A stretch of DNA of 64,000 nt from Paramecium tetraurelia (GCF_000165425.1 NW_001799100.1:372001-436000), one strand, 5' to 3'; shown: positions 14,167-26,164, counted from the first letter of the stretch. Numbers and translations are program-made. Notes: a model not told the origin generated them from the sequence alone.

Positions 14167-14875
14167 ATGTCTCGCTACATCAATTTAGTAAAAATTCATA
14201 TCATTGTTGAAAGCAAGACAAGAGTGTTCCATGCAAACCACTAGAGGAGTTTGATATTAAAGTATACAGAGAAAAACTTAATGATAAATATGGAAAATCG
14301 CCACTTGCATCCTAGCATACGCAACCCATATCTCCAAAAAAGAATATCAAAATAGGGTATTCAATCAATCTACAATAGTAATCCAAGTTTTGATTTATTG
14401 CAAACTAAATTAAAAGAATTTTCAAATAAAAAAAGTATATCGCCATTAAAATCAAGAGTTGATCAAAATTCTCCAAAAAGAGTATCTGGAATTTAGCAAT
14501 AGTAAATAATTCGAAAAATAAAAGGATTTCTAAGATAGGCACGTTAAATTTTACATTGCCATCCAAATAAATGAGAATTGGATCTTTCTCCGATACTTTA
14601 TAGTTCAATGGTTCTATTAGTGAAGATAGAAGAATATATCCAGTGAGACTTGAGACTGAAGTCTAAGAAAAATTGGCATTCTCCCAGAAGCCGTAAGAAT
14701 TTCTTATAGTTTTTTCAGTATTACCAATATGATTCCTCTGCATGAAATCATGAATATGAGAAACAAATTAGAAAATGCACAATTAAATGTTAATTAAATT
14801 AGTTCTGCTTATACAAGTGAAATGGTTAAATTGGCCTCTGTTATTAATTCCTAATTGAAAAAGAAATCAAAATGA
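14167..14875 (+). CDS. hypothetical protein, 203 aa, four short introns
   Basis: ATG 14167 to TGA 14873-14875. Removing introns 14188-14213, 14357-14378, 14502-14524 and 14693-14718 (26, 22, 23 and 26 nt) leaves exactly 204 codons. The protein begins MSRYINLQDKSVPCKPLEEF and ends in a helical, lysine-rich tail (SQLKKKSK). The middle is rich in Ser, Pro and Lys (SPKKN, SISPLKSR), so it is probably disordered and phosphorylatable, with a C-terminal helix of leucine-type spacing. No domain was recognised. It follows the STAND gene by 61 bp on the same strand. Confidence 0.7.
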
Positions 14876-14991
14876 TTATATTAACTTATTATTATTACAT
14901 CATATCATGTAATATTAAATTTGTAGTATACATATTAATTTTTTAATTAAATCTTTTAAATCAAATCAGCCTTGCAATTAAAATATAAATT

Positions 14992-16200
14992 ATGCAAGAC
15001 TTATCAATTCTTTCCGATCTCCTTCCCTATACATGGCCCGAATAATAACAATAGAGAATCAGTCTTATCAACAATCTGAAAGAATAATTTCATTCAATCC
15101 TTCAAGCCAACCCATGTTTTTATGAAAAGATAAGAAGAATTAAGTAAAATCTAGCCCTCTAAGGTCCATATTATGAACTAATACAAGAGTTTGAAGAGGA
15201 AACCTATACTCACCATAAATTAAAACACATTTTGTAATATTTACATTTTGAAGGAGAACAAAGACCCACAATTTTAAAATAATTTTTAAACCCACAAAAA
15301 TTATAAAAATTAATTTGTGATATTTATAGAATTTTCAATAGAACCATATTAGATTACTAAGCTAAATCAATTGCATATCCTTAATATTTGAAATTAAGTC
15401 TATCTATCTATAAGAAGATATCTAATCAAAACTTTTTGGATTCAAATACATTTAACTTTATTTGCCATTATGGTAGCAGGAGATGTTATACCTTAAGAGA
15501 TTTATGGTAAGATTTCGATGTCAATCAGCCTAAATATATTTGGTTAACATAATGTTTAAAGAGAATCTCTAATTGTAATTAACCTAGAATAAATTCCGTA
15601 CAATAATATTTTAATAAATAACAATTAAATTTATGCTTTATACTTTATTGCATCATGTAATGCGAAGAATTAATTGCTATTGCCTTAGGAGAACAATGTA
15701 GCAACTCTTTAATTTACTATGAAGATGACTAGATAATTCCATAAGAAATTTCTAGTGAAGATTTCTCTTGGCATTATAATTGTTTTACTCAAATTCGAGA
15801 TTATTTCCCTAGATTAGCCTAAAAACTGAATAAAAGAATGAAATAATTAAAAAACCTCCCAATTTACAATGAATAAACTAGGATATAAATCTTTAATTAT
15901 ACTTAATCATTACATGGTTATCAAAATAATTTTGAAAACACCTTATCCGAAGATATAAAATAAAATATTAGTCAAATTTTATCATACTAATAACTTGATT
16001 ATGATCCAGGACTTGTAATCTTGGTGGCCAATGCCAAAATGTATACTTAACTGATGTATTCACTCATGTGACATAGAATCGCATCAAAAATAATATATAT
16101 TTATTTTGATTGTTTTATTATATCTGATTAAAGTAAAATTTATATCTCATTTAACCAAAAACCATAGGGCTCACCTAAGAGAGGTTATATGTAAAATTGA
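14992..16200 (+). CDS. hypothetical protein, 395 aa
   Basis: The start is ATG at 14992 (MQDLSILSDLLPYTWPEQ). The frame is open to 16055; a 21-nt intron (16056-16076) removes an apparent TGA at 16069, and the frame continues to TGA 16198-16200 (ending SPKRGYMQN). Exons sum to 396 codons. The sequence is mostly helical with many Tyr, Gln and Leu. There are scattered Cys residues (CHYGSRRCY, LCFILYCIMQCEEL) but no clear zinc motif. No domain or targeting signal was recognised. The section after the intron is in a normal coding style (YFDCFIISDQSKIYISFNQ), which supports the splice. Confidence 0.65.
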
Positions 16201-16261
16201 ACATGTTAATGTTCAAATTTGTTATGATATTAATAATGTATTGCATCGTTACTATTGAATA

Positions 16262-16813
16262 ACTGTGTAATCAATACTATTTAGCCAATTTATCCTGAAT
16301 TTAATCGGAATTTATGATGTCAAAAATTCATACTTTTAGTTGAAAGTTCAACACTGCTTATTTGTTTTCAAATAAATAAAATGCTTTTTTAACTAAAATT
16401 CAGTAGTAATCTCAAATATTTAAGGCTAATTATAGCAAAATAAATATTCTAAATATTCTAAATTTTGTTTGTATGTTCTCAAATATTCATACTTTATATA
16501 TACAAGAGACTTTAGAGAATCTATTAGATTATATAACAATTAATAAGTTAGTATTGAACCACATTTGCAAAATAAAATAACAAAGAAGAATTTGCAGGAT
16601 ATGAATCTTTCTATAAATTTTCTTTAAGAAGGATTAGTAACCCTTAATAGTCAAACTATTTAAAAAGAACAATCTATGTTATCTTTCTCAATTATTTTCG
16701 TAATAAATTAAAGAAAATATGAAATAGAAGCACATCCTAACACTATTTCATATGATAAAACTTTATACTAAATTTATGCTTACAAGGCCAGAGTCTTAAA
16801 GAAGTCATTATGA
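16262..16813 (+). pseudogene. open stretch without a start, possible gene remnant
   Basis: The stretch 16201-16981 between the preceding unknown gene and the kinase has no clear intact gene. One frame is free of TGA from about 16262 to 16813. Its second half has ordinary coding composition (ITKKNLQDMNLSINFLQEG, YEIEAHPNTISYDKTLY). The first in-frame ATG lies far inside, near 16600, and the upstream part is low in complexity. It may be a decayed copy, a gene whose 5' exons I failed to find, or chance. Confidence 0.25.
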
Positions 16814-16981
16814 TTTAAAAATAATTCTCCTATAAAGAAAAATGATTTATTTTTATCAAGAATTACTGCAATAAATGATTAATATATAAATGATATCTTA
16901 ATATTAATGTTGATAGATATTATAATATAATTATAATTCAAGACTTAATAAAAGTATAGATTTAATTTCAACCATACAAAA

Positions 16982-18495
16982 TCACTTCTACTTTTATTTT
17001 TATTTTATATCTGATTCAATTATCTCATCTTCAATTAATGCATTACGCATAGAGATTTATTAAGTAAAACTATCAATCAAATCACAGCTTAAATTCAGGC
17101 TGAAAGAAGGGTAATAAGATCTTTGCATAGAAGTGAGTAGTCTATTATCATCGTTTTAATGATAACTGTTTTCTAGTTCTTGTTTTAGTATTTTTGCAGA
17201 GAATGGGTAAGGCTGATTTGCATGATCCATCGTTTATTCGACTTCAAATTCATCAGCCTCATTTTAATGACTTTTAGTGGTTGCGAAAGATCCTCCTATT
17301 TCTTTTGAAATTTATTATGAAGTAAGAAATTGAATAGCCTCTTCTGATGACAGACGCTTATTTGGATTAACCTCTAAGAGTCCAAATAAGACTTGGTTAA
17401 GGGCATTAGTATAGAAATTATGATAGTTTTTGGTAAAATGGCATTTTTTATTTTATTATAGCAAATCTTTAGTTTTGTCAGATTCAAATAATGGTTATCT
17501 ATTCATTCTATAAAGATGATAAATGATATTACAATCTATAGAGGATGACTCCGATTCCAAACATGTCTACTTTGAAGGTAAACTTAAACTTCTACCCTTG
17601 TTTGCTTTCGTCATGTTGCAAAATCTCTGGAGCAATATAACCTGGTGTGCCACAAACAGCAAAGGAAACAGGTTGGGTATTTGAAATTGCCAAGCCAAAA
17701 TCGATTAGTTTAAGAGAACTAATAACACTAGGCTTACTAAGTACAATATTTTCTAATTTAATGTCTCGATGGATGTAATTCTCAGAATGTAATGAATTGA
17801 TACCATGTAATAGTTACTAGTAGTTTATAATATTCAAACTTACCAGCAATATAATCCTTATAGAAATATCTGGGATGAGATCAGTTTATAATTTTAAAAA
17901 TCTATGCAAAGTTTCACCTTCTAAATATTCAAAAACGAGATAATAAGTTTACTCCCCTTCAAATATATCAATCAATTTAACAATATTTTTGTGATTCTGA
18001 ATTGATCTCAATATATTAATCTCATTAAATAGTCTATTCAGTCTGTCAGGTGTTTTTTTTTTTGTTATATAATCTTTGCTTATGCATTTGGCTGCATATT
18101 TTTATTTTGTTTATATATCTGATATCAGAAGTACTTTGCATGAAGCACCGGAACCTATTTATTCGTTTGAAGTATAAAAGTTGGATATGCTGTGAAAAAA
18201 TATTCGATTATTAAGAATGGATTTTATTTGTAACAAATCAGAAGGTTACCCATAAAACCATTTGCAAGAATTTTGATACTTTATACCAAATGCCTAAATT
18301 ATGCCCTGATCACTGACTTTCCAGCTTATTTTATTTTGCAAATTTATATCCAGCTCATACTTTGCTGGCCGATCCTATCATTTATCATTAAGACAATACT
18401 TCTAATCCAATTAATAATTTCTCCTCCTGGATCTACAACCTATATGTCTAATTCAACAGAAAGTGTTTTCGAATGACTTAGCAGCTGTAAATCAT
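16982..18495 (-). CDS. serine/threonine protein kinase with N-terminal PH-like region
   Basis: The start is ATG at 18493-18495 (MIYSCQVIRKHFLLNQ) and the stop is TGA at 16982-16984 (tail ending SDIKQKQKQK). The first roughly 110 residues form short strands with conserved-looking Trp and Phe (ISWKVSD, WFYGQ), as in PH-like lead domains. The kinase fold follows: Gly loop GSGASCKV, YAAKCI lysine, HRDIKLEN catalytic loop, IDFGLA, and GTPGYIAPE activation segment. At least two short introns are needed: one 25 nt inside the N-terminal region and one 27 nt (GTAAGTTTGAATATTATAAA...) in the N-lobe/C-lobe join; another is likely because the lengths leave a remainder of one. All catalytic residues are present, so it should be active. 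The substrate is unknown. It diverges from the OSBP gene, 464 bp away. Confidence 0.85.
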
Positions 18496-18959
18496 CTTAA
18501 ATTAATTAAAGTATAAAAGAAACTATAAATTAATAGTAAAGAATAAAAAAACATATTTACTTCAAAATTTGATTATTGTAAAACATTCATTTTTATCATT
18601 AGTTGTAATAGCAAGGCAAATTTATTGTCCAAACTTAATGATTCGATATGGAAAATAGATAAATTAAATTAATTAGCAAACAAAAATATATAATTCATAA
18701 GAACTTCTATTTAAGCATTCACTACATTCCTACATTATGTCAAGAAATATGATAATATGCACTCCATGTCAATCAGAAATTTAACATTTGACTTATATGA
18801 AAAATGCTTAATGAATTTTGAAGAATATGATTTTACCAAAAATATTATATGCTTTGATTTTAGGAATAATTTATATTCTGAGTTAGGAATATATAATTTA
18901 TCAAATTGTAAATATTGGTACTTTAAAAAGAGTTCATAATAAAATTAGTATCAGAGATT
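18496..18959. other. 464-bp divergent intergenic region
   Basis: AT-rich spacer between the kinase (leftward) and the OSBP gene (rightward). It must hold both promoters. A 60-codon ATG-started frame at 18757-18939 was not accepted as a gene. Confidence 0.4.
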
Positions 18960-20855
18960 ATGGAAGGGTATTTATTGAAATGGGTTAATCCATTTTAAAG
19001 ATGGTAGAAGAGATACTTCATACTTAACGATCATATTCTTACTTATTGCGATCAACCAGGAGGTAGATCGAAAGGACAGATCCATCTTAAAGTAGCAGGA
19101 ATCAATGAAAGTAAGGATGACCCTTTACGAATTACTATCAATACGGGAACAGGCTAGATCTTATTAAAGGCATCTAATGTTGATGATAAAAGTAAGTGGT
19201 TGGTAGCTTTAAAGAAAAACTAGGAGTATTGTCAAAGACATTAGGTGTTCAATTATGGTTAAAGAATTTAAGAACTATTAACAGATATCTGGAGCAATTT
19301 TGCCTTGTTTGATGAATAACTTACTTATCTTTAAGATAAAGCCACTTTAATTGTGTACAAGGAAATCAACCAAATTATTAATCTAGGACAATACTTAAAA
19401 AATGGAATAACTTTGTGTTGCACATTAATAGAAGAAGAAAAAATTAAATTGTATGGGGAATCAGATACAATCTATGAGAGTTTCAATTTTGAGAATGAAA
19501 TACCCTTAAATACCTAATCATCTAATTATTTAATAAGATAAGAAGAATAAAAATAAAATTAATTAGAAAATCTCAACTCCCAACAATTTTTGGAATCTAT
19601 CAGACTATCAAATCCTATAAAATTTAATAACATTAAATTCAATAGGGTTTATTCCAGAATAAGTATAACCAACGAAGCTACTAGAAAATGTTTACCTTAT
19701 AAATAAGATCCAGATGAGAAGTTTGCATTCTGGCCATTTCTAAAGGAATGCATAGGAAAGGATTTAACACGAATTCCAATGCCATGTATACTTATGAAAA
19801 TCTAATTTAGTATTATTTCACTAGCCTCTATCCGCCTTACAGTTTTTTGCGACTTCATTTGAATATTATGAAACATTGAAATAAGCTGCAAGGGCTGATG
19901 ATCCATACAAAAGAATGGCATATTTAATTGCTTTTTCTTTAGTCAGGTGTCTCCTAAATATGGATTGCCAAAAGAAAATTTTCAATCCTGTCTTAGGAGA
20001 AACTTATGAATACATCACTCCTGAATATAAAGTGATCAGTGAATAAGTATGCCATCATCCTCCAGTTACTGCGGTTCATTGTGAAAGCGATGATTTTGTA
20101 TTTTCAATCACAATGGAAGTCACAGTAGGTTTTTCTGGGACCAGCATAATGGCCAAATTACCTGGTTTGGTCCATTTTAGAAACAAAAAAACTAATGAAT
20201 ATATGACTTATTCATTCCCAAATATGATTGTTAAGAATTTGTTATTTGGAAAAATGTATTTTGAATAAGTTGGTGAGGCTATTTACACTAATCACACTAC
20301 AGGAGATATTGGAATTTTAACTTTGAAGGAAAGAACTAGCCAAAAAGTGTATAATTTATTAATTATAAGGATGCTTACTAACTAAAAGCTACTATCAAAG
20401 ATAAAAATGGTAATATCAGATGTCAAATTAGTGGGTATTTTGATAAAGAAATTTATGCCAATAATGAATTAATTTGGAAAAGAAATTCTTTTGATCCAGA
20501 AAGTAAATGGTATTACTTTTATTCTCATCATATTTTGTAATTAAATCATTTAAATGAAGACATTTTAAGAGTATAAATCTATTATTATTACATAAAGAGT
20601 ATACCATAGACTGATAGTAGAATGAGATCAGACTTGAGAGCTTTGGAATATGGATTCAAGGATCTAGGTTAGGAAGAAAAAGTCAGAATCGAAGAAAAGT
20701 AAAGGGAACGAAGGAAGATAATGGAAGAAAAGAAATAATAACACATTCCTAGATTCTTTAAGGAAGAAATGGATCCAATATCTAAGAGAAACTAATGGGT
20801 TTATTAATACAATTATGAAAAAGAGAAACATTTAATAGATTTAGATTTATTTTGA
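18960..20855 (+). CDS. oxysterol-binding protein family, PH + ORD domains
   Basis: ATG 18960 to TGA 20853-20855. With a 25-nt intron near 19786 and a 23-nt intron near 20348 the exons sum to 616 codons. Residues 1-95 are a PH domain (MEGYLLKWVNPFQRWQKRYF, ending in the conserved SKWLVALKK helix). The C-terminal lipid-binding ORD domain is clear: IPMPLFHQPLSALQ, the fingerprint VCHHPPVTAVH (usually SHHPP), FNPVLGETYEY, and the family tail TDSRMRSDLRALEYG followed by a Glu/Lys/Arg helix. OSBP-type proteins move sterols or phosphoinositides between membranes at contact sites; the PH domain targets Golgi or plasma membrane. The Ser-to-Cys change before HHPP is mild; the two phosphoinositide-binding histidines are kept. 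Confidence 0.93.
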
Positions 20856-20989
20856 TTTGATTAATATTCTTATATTATTCATTTATTAATTGAATTTGAT
20901 ATATATATATCTTAACAATTTGCATTGTAATTACATTATAATTAATTAGAAATTCAAATAATTCTTCACTTTTAATAGTAATATTATAT

Positions 20990-23095
20990 TCAATCCCAAT
21001 CAGAATCTATTGTTTTTTATGTTTTTACATCTGCTTCGCTTATATTTACATCAGAAGTAAATTTAGTATAAATACCTCTAACAATATCTGCAACTGCTGT
21101 GATCTTTTTACTATTTCCAGTATTTTAAGCATCCCAAAACTTCATTTGTTGATATAAGTTTTTTTCCTCTTCTCCAAAATGTCCAGGTGGTTCATTTGGC
21201 TTTTTGTCAACTTGAAATATTTTATATTTCTATGATTAGAATAATCAAATTACTTCATAATTTGTATCGAAAACATTTCCTGATGTTAACAAAAAATCTG
21301 CAAAGTCTAAATCACTTTGCTTCCTTTAACGAACTTCCATATCTTCTTGCATTTACTTTAGTTTATTTTCTATTTTTATAAGCGGATCAGATACAAATGG
21401 AGTAGAATGGTGTTATTATTTTTCTAAATCTCTTAATGATTCAACAACAGACCTTTCTAATTCAATACTATGCTATGATATTCTTTGTGATTCTATTTCA
21501 TTGATTTCTTAATTTATCTTTTCTTGTCTAGGTGATTTAGCTGTCATTGGATGTTCTTAGACTCTTTAATTTTAATTCATATTAGGTAGAACTCCTTAAC
21601 TTTAAGTTACTGGAGGTTTTATTTACTTAGCCTATTTAGATATATTTAATTAGGTTTAAATATTGGGTCTAATCTCTTATTTCCCTTACTTTTTTGGAGT
21701 ATTAACTTATTAATGCTATTGTTGTTATTACTGTTATAATTATTATTATTATTGTGGTTATTATTATTATTACTATTATTATTAATATTACTATTACTGC
21801 TATTATTACTATTATTATTATTATTATTAATATTATTCCTACTGTTATTATTATTATAATTATTGCTATTCCTTTTTTTTGGTTTATAAGTATTCTCCAC
21901 TCATATCTTTATAGTCTTCTGGATTATATTAAAATTACTCTTATCTTTCTCTAGTCTTATGTATTTTTTCTTCCAACTCTCTAATTTATTTTCTCATTTT
22001 ATCTCTTTACATTTCTTCTGCTTCATCTAGATCATTTGCATTCTGTTGAATTATTTATTCTATCCTATCTAAATCAGATATAGACATTTAAGATTATTAT
22101 CTACTAATTTTATTGGATCTTATTCCATCAGACTTTTTGATTGATTGAATACTTTGATTAGCTTTGGAATTGGATTGCTGTTATTTTTATTGTTTCTAAG
22201 CCTTTTATTTAGGTTACTTTTTATTTTTTGTTTATTTTTTAGAAGATTGAGCTTATTCTTATTCTTCTTCCTCATCGACATCATCATCATCTTCATAGTT
22301 AATCAACGAAATTTCATTATTGATAGAGTATTATTAAGGCACTGAGAATTATGAAATGGCATAACTCTCATTAATTTACTATTATAATGTTTATTCTTAA
22401 ATTTCAACCTACTGTTGAGATTCGCATTAAACAGAGTTTTCATTTTCTATTGGCTCATTTAGAACTACTTCTTCATGCTTCTCTGTTGATATATCCACAT
22501 TTTATTCTTCAACTTTAATGCTAGAAAGACTTTGATCTTCTTAATTAGACTTCTATCTATTTTGTTCCTCTTATTATTACACTATTAAGTATTAGGTTTA
22601 TTATTGCAATTATTAGTATCTGGTAATTTTCTATATGCTTGATAAAGAGCCTTGAGATCTGTAACTTTCACCAATGCTTCCCACTCGATTAAATTTTGAT
22701 CTATTGAGTGCCAATTCCAATTTCTTGTAATGATCAGAGTTTTCATTTAAATGAACATTTTCAACTTTGATTGAGGATTGTAATTGCTTTCTTGTTAAAG
22801 TCGTTTATTATCCTTTAGAAATTTTGTATTCTTTCAGTCTATTTTCTAAAGCATCTTTGTGCAAAAAGTATTCATATTATTATATATCTAATGACCTAGT
22901 AGTAATTTGTTCTGGAGAATTTAATAGTGATTAATAATCAGTAACTTTATTGATTTTAGCATAGTTTTGTTTATTTTATAGAAATTTAAGTGTATATTTT
23001 TAATTTTTAAGTATTGAATTGTGTCCTCCTCCTGTACTACTTTAGACTTTTACATCATTGTTCTATCCCTTTGTGAATGGAATATAATCAAGCAT
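20990..23095 (-). CDS. glutamine-rich coiled-coil protein with long poly-Q tract, 693 aa
   Basis: ATG 23093-23095 (MLDYIPFTKG) to TGA 20990-20992 (ending TIDSDWD). One 24-nt intron after ...DTNYE leaves 694 codons. The protein is acidic and Q-rich, with coiled coil (EEMQRDKMRKQIRELEEK) before and after an almost pure glutamine tract encoded mainly by TAA and TAG. The last roughly 80 residues are more normal (PPGHFGEEEKNLYQQMKFW, ITAVADIVRGIYTKF) and may be a small folded unit. No enzyme motif was found. The promoter must lie in the 162 bp between this gene and the divergent MSP-like gene. Only the minus frame is coding: the Asn-rich reading at 21646-21900 is a different minus frame. Confidence 0.75.
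21706..21880 (-). repeat. imperfect TAA/TAG triplet repeat encoding poly-glutamine
   Basis: About 58 consecutive codons on the minus strand, more than 80% of them TAA or TAG (some CAA/CAG), broken by occasional Tyr, Leu, Pro or His codons. In the standard code this would be a wall of stops; in the ciliate code it is poly-Q. It looks like a triplet microsatellite and is probably length-variable. Confidence 0.85.
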
Positions 23096-23257
23096 TTTAA
23101 TTAATTTTAATTGCTTAGGTAGGAATTAAAATATAAAATATATGAAATATACACTCATCCCCAAATCCAAATCCATTGTTAAAAATACAGAATTATTTAA
23201 ATCATTTTGTCATTCTAGTGTGTTTGATTACTTCACTTTAACAAATATAATTAATTT

Positions 23258-24498
23258 ATGCTATTTAAAATTGACTGCTCAACTATTGAATAAAGCAAAA
23301 AGATTCTAATTACCAACATTGCTCAATTCCCAATTTTGGTAAGAATATTAGACCACAATGCCTATAACTTTATTCCAACTTTCTCATTACTAAAAAGAGA
23401 TGAATGTAAATATTTCCAGATACTGAAAAAATAAAATTTCAATGATTATCGAGATATTATTATCGATGCCATTGAGTTTGAAGAAAGCAAAATTGATTCT
23501 TTCGTAATTTGATTATACTCTAATTGTAAGTCTGTTCCACCGTTTTGGAACGAAAAAGTTCAAGGTTGCCTGTAGAAATAATCTCTTTCTCTGCCTGCTG
23601 CTTCTAATGAAAACAGATCTAACTCTTTCATCTCATATGAAAGGTTGCCATCCATTAATCAGACATTTTTGGAATCGAAGGTAGGATAAATTAATAATGA
23701 CATCCCTATTAAATTCAATTCTCAAACTCTTAAATAGAAAGGTTCCAACAATGAAACCGATTCATAATTCAATTAACCAAGATTAAATTCCTTATAGTCT
23801 TAACAATTTAACAACTCAATACGCATTGGAGAGGAGAATAAATTTCAGTAAATTATAAATCCTCAAATATTAAGAAATTCAACCAATAGTTTTGAATCAT
23901 ATCATTAAAACCTAACCAAAACTGTTCAACAACCAATAATTTCCATGCCAAATGATCTCAATTAATTTTTAGATCAAATAGATTAATACGCCAGTCCCTT
24001 CTAACATCTTACACCCTCTTAGTAACTATCCTAAACTCCTTCCCAAAAAAACATTAGTGACAATGCATAGCAAGACTTGAGTTTAAGTGATACTACTTCG
24101 ATTTAGAGATTTGAATAAAGAAAACAATCGTACTTATAGTAAAGCAAATCTTAATTTAACGAGAAACCTAAATTAAGAGTCTCTCAAACTTTGATAGCTC
24201 ATCCAAAGTCAGGCATTGAAAGCTAGAAACATTTTGACAAAAATAAGGAGATTGAATCCTAAATCTAAAAATAAATTGTAAATTATCATCATTATTATTA
24301 CAATTTTAGGCAGAATTGAGAATTAGTAAAGATACACTTTCAACCGAATTGTAATAATTGAAATTTAAAGCTATGTTCCATACCAAAAACAAACAATCAA
24401 CTTATTAGTATGATATATACATATGGCATTTGCTCTTGACTAGTGTCGTATTTCTTATTATAGGGAGTGTACTAAAAAAAATGTTCTCACAATTTTGA
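23258..24498 (+). CDS. tail-anchored MSP/VAP-like protein, 393 aa
   Basis: ATG 23258 to TGA 24496-24498. Introns of 27 nt (after ...SKIDSF) and 32 nt (GTAAATTATCATC... near the 3' end) leave 394 codons. The N-terminal roughly 100 residues match the plan of a major-sperm-protein domain: KKILITNIAQFPILVRILDH, NFIPTFSLLKRDE, then FWNEK. A long Ser/Gln/Asn-rich linker follows, a short coiled coil (AELRISKDTLSTELQQLKF), and one hydrophobic helix near the C-terminus (IYIWHLLLTSVVFLIIGSVL) with a basic end (KKMFSQF). This is the VAP layout: MSP, coiled coil, ER tail anchor. VAPs tether OSBP-type proteins by FFAT motifs. MSP assignment is by eye and moderate; the tail anchor is clear. Confidence 0.7.
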
Positions 24499-24616
24499 TA
24501 TAATAATTATCAAGAAAATATAATATAATCACAATCTATCGTTAATTGCTCTTGAAATATCAGACATAATTATTGTTTTGTATTGTAATTAGTAGTTATC
24601 CATTATTTTTATGATA

Positions 24617-25171
24617 TCAACTATTTGTATTGTTAATCTAATTTTAAGTACTGCATTATTACTTTGGACTTAATTTTAGTTCACAAATCAAAAAGTTATG
24701 ATATCGAATTAAATTTATTAAGTCAATCAATTAACCAATAATATCACTCTATAAATTTACAATAATCTGAAAATCATCTAATTGCTATCTTGGCTTTATT
24801 TGTGAAATTAAATGCAGCACTAAATTCAATTTTTTTTCTTTTTAATCAGTTCCTATAAAATGAGAGATGTCATCAAATATAAAGATATCGTACTAATTAT
24901 TATCTAAATACGAAAAAGAACCCAGTACAGCTAAGTATTCAGAATAGCTCTTAATTAATTTAACATTCATTTGTTACAATGTTTCTTAATAAACAGGTAT
25001 CAATTTTCCGAATAAAGATGTATTAGCTAAGAACTTTTCTTCTGAACAGACCAAATAAACACACAATTATGTATCCACTATTTTGTAGTATGTGAAATAT
25101 TATAAAAGTGTAGTTTTAAGACTTCTCTAATTTCCAATAAGGCACAAATACGGGTTTTATAATTGTTTCAT
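24617..25171 (-). CDS. small P-loop/RecA-like fold protein with degenerate Walker A
   Basis: ATG 25169-25171 to TGA 24617-24619, 184 aa, no intron. Near the N-terminus is CLIGNQRSLKTTLLQYF: a strand followed by a GxxxxxKTT helix, like a Walker A missing its second glycine pair. The strand YDIFIFDDISHFI fits a Walker B. The spacing of strands (VYLVCSEEKFL between them) resembles small RecA-like ATPases such as SWSAP1 or Rad51 paralogues, but this is inference. The same frame stays open upstream to an ATG at 25441, which would add 90 residues; I preferred the shorter form because Walker A normally sits close to the start and the extra part is of non-coding composition. Confidence 0.55.
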
Positions 25172-25675
25172 TTATAAAATATTAATTAAAAAATTAGATG
25201 TAGAAGCTAATTCTAATCGAGTTTATTATAATTAGAAATGAAACATTTAAATATAGTGCACACTTATTATACTTAGTAAACAGACTCTTTGTATAATTTC
25301 GTGTAAATTGTTTTGACAAAGATTGAAAATAATTTCCTTTAAGTTTTCCTGACTTACTAATCGATTTACCATAATGATTTAGTATTTTTATTTATCTTCT
25401 TAAATATGAATTGATTTTATCTAAGAATACTCTAAATCCATGAATTCATATCAAAGAAATAAATTGAAACATAAAATTACATCTTAAACATCCAAATTAT
25501 ACAACTAATTAGATTGAGAAAAAATATTTAATCTTTTTTTAGTTTAAAATATGATTTTCTATGATATTTTCAGATTGAATTTTTATATTGATAGAAATTA
25601 ATTTGAATACCAATTCATACTTAATTTTAAAAAGGGGAATTATAAATTTCAATGAATAAAATAAATTTATTTATA
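25172..25675. other. 504-bp AT-rich gap
   Basis: This stretch lies between two minus-strand genes. It may include an in-frame N-terminal extension of the P-loop gene (ATG at 25441). Otherwise I see no gene or repeat. Confidence 0.3.
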
Positions 25676-26164
25676 TCAAAATTGATATGTGAATAAATTT
25701 TTTAAGCTCTATTGATTAGCAAGATAAATTTTGTCAATAATAACTTAATCAAAAATATTAGATTCCGATTGGGCGACATGGTTTCTTTTAATGCTAAAAT
25801 TAATTAAACATGATAATAAAATATACATAATTCTTTTTGGATTATTTTCAGTCTTCAATAAAATTTTGGGTTCGAAAAGTGCTGGGTTTAAGGATTATCT
25901 TTTCAAAAATAAAGCTTTGATCTCCTCACAAAGTTTATATTGCTCATCCTCAAATTTAGCCGTTCCATTTCTATAGTGCATTTAATTTGTGTCTTTTGAT
26001 AAATCCATCTTATTAGGTCCAATCGTAGATCTATACTTGGTTTCAGGAGTATTAAATTCAGCAGCTGAAATAGTTGAGAATTTTCGGCATTCTTGTGTGG
26101 ACAATTCTTGTTCTATTTCTTTAAATTAAGGTGAAAGCATTTAGTCTTTAACCCGAATAGACAT
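25676..26164 (-). CDS. small hypothetical protein
   Basis: ATG 26162-26164 (MSIRVKDQMLSPQFKEIEQE) to TGA 25676-25678. The frame is open throughout (162 aa), but a 33-nt GTA...TAG stretch (GTATATTTTATTATC...TTTTAG) inside it is a likely intron of length divisible by three, giving 151 aa. The protein is charged, with a helical middle (FEDEQYKLCEEIKALFLKRQ) and no recognised domain. It is 91 bp from the CaaX-type gene on the same strand. Confidence 0.6.

Noticed and set aside
18757-18939. 60-codon ATG-started ORF upstream of the OSBP gene
   Set aside because: It runs in a different frame from OSBP, has no motif, and lies in the promoter gap; composition is compatible with chance.
21646-21900. 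Asn-rich 84-residue ORF on the minus strand (standard code)
   Set aside because: It is a frame shift of the TAA/TAG poly-Q tract. The flanking coiled coil stays open for 694 codons only in the Q frame.
21754-22345. Very hydrophobic plus-strand ORFs (Ile- and Leu-rich), looking like membrane peptides
   Set aside because: They are the antisense of the Q- and K-rich minus-strand gene. AT-rich antisense frames give Ile, Leu and Phe by composition.
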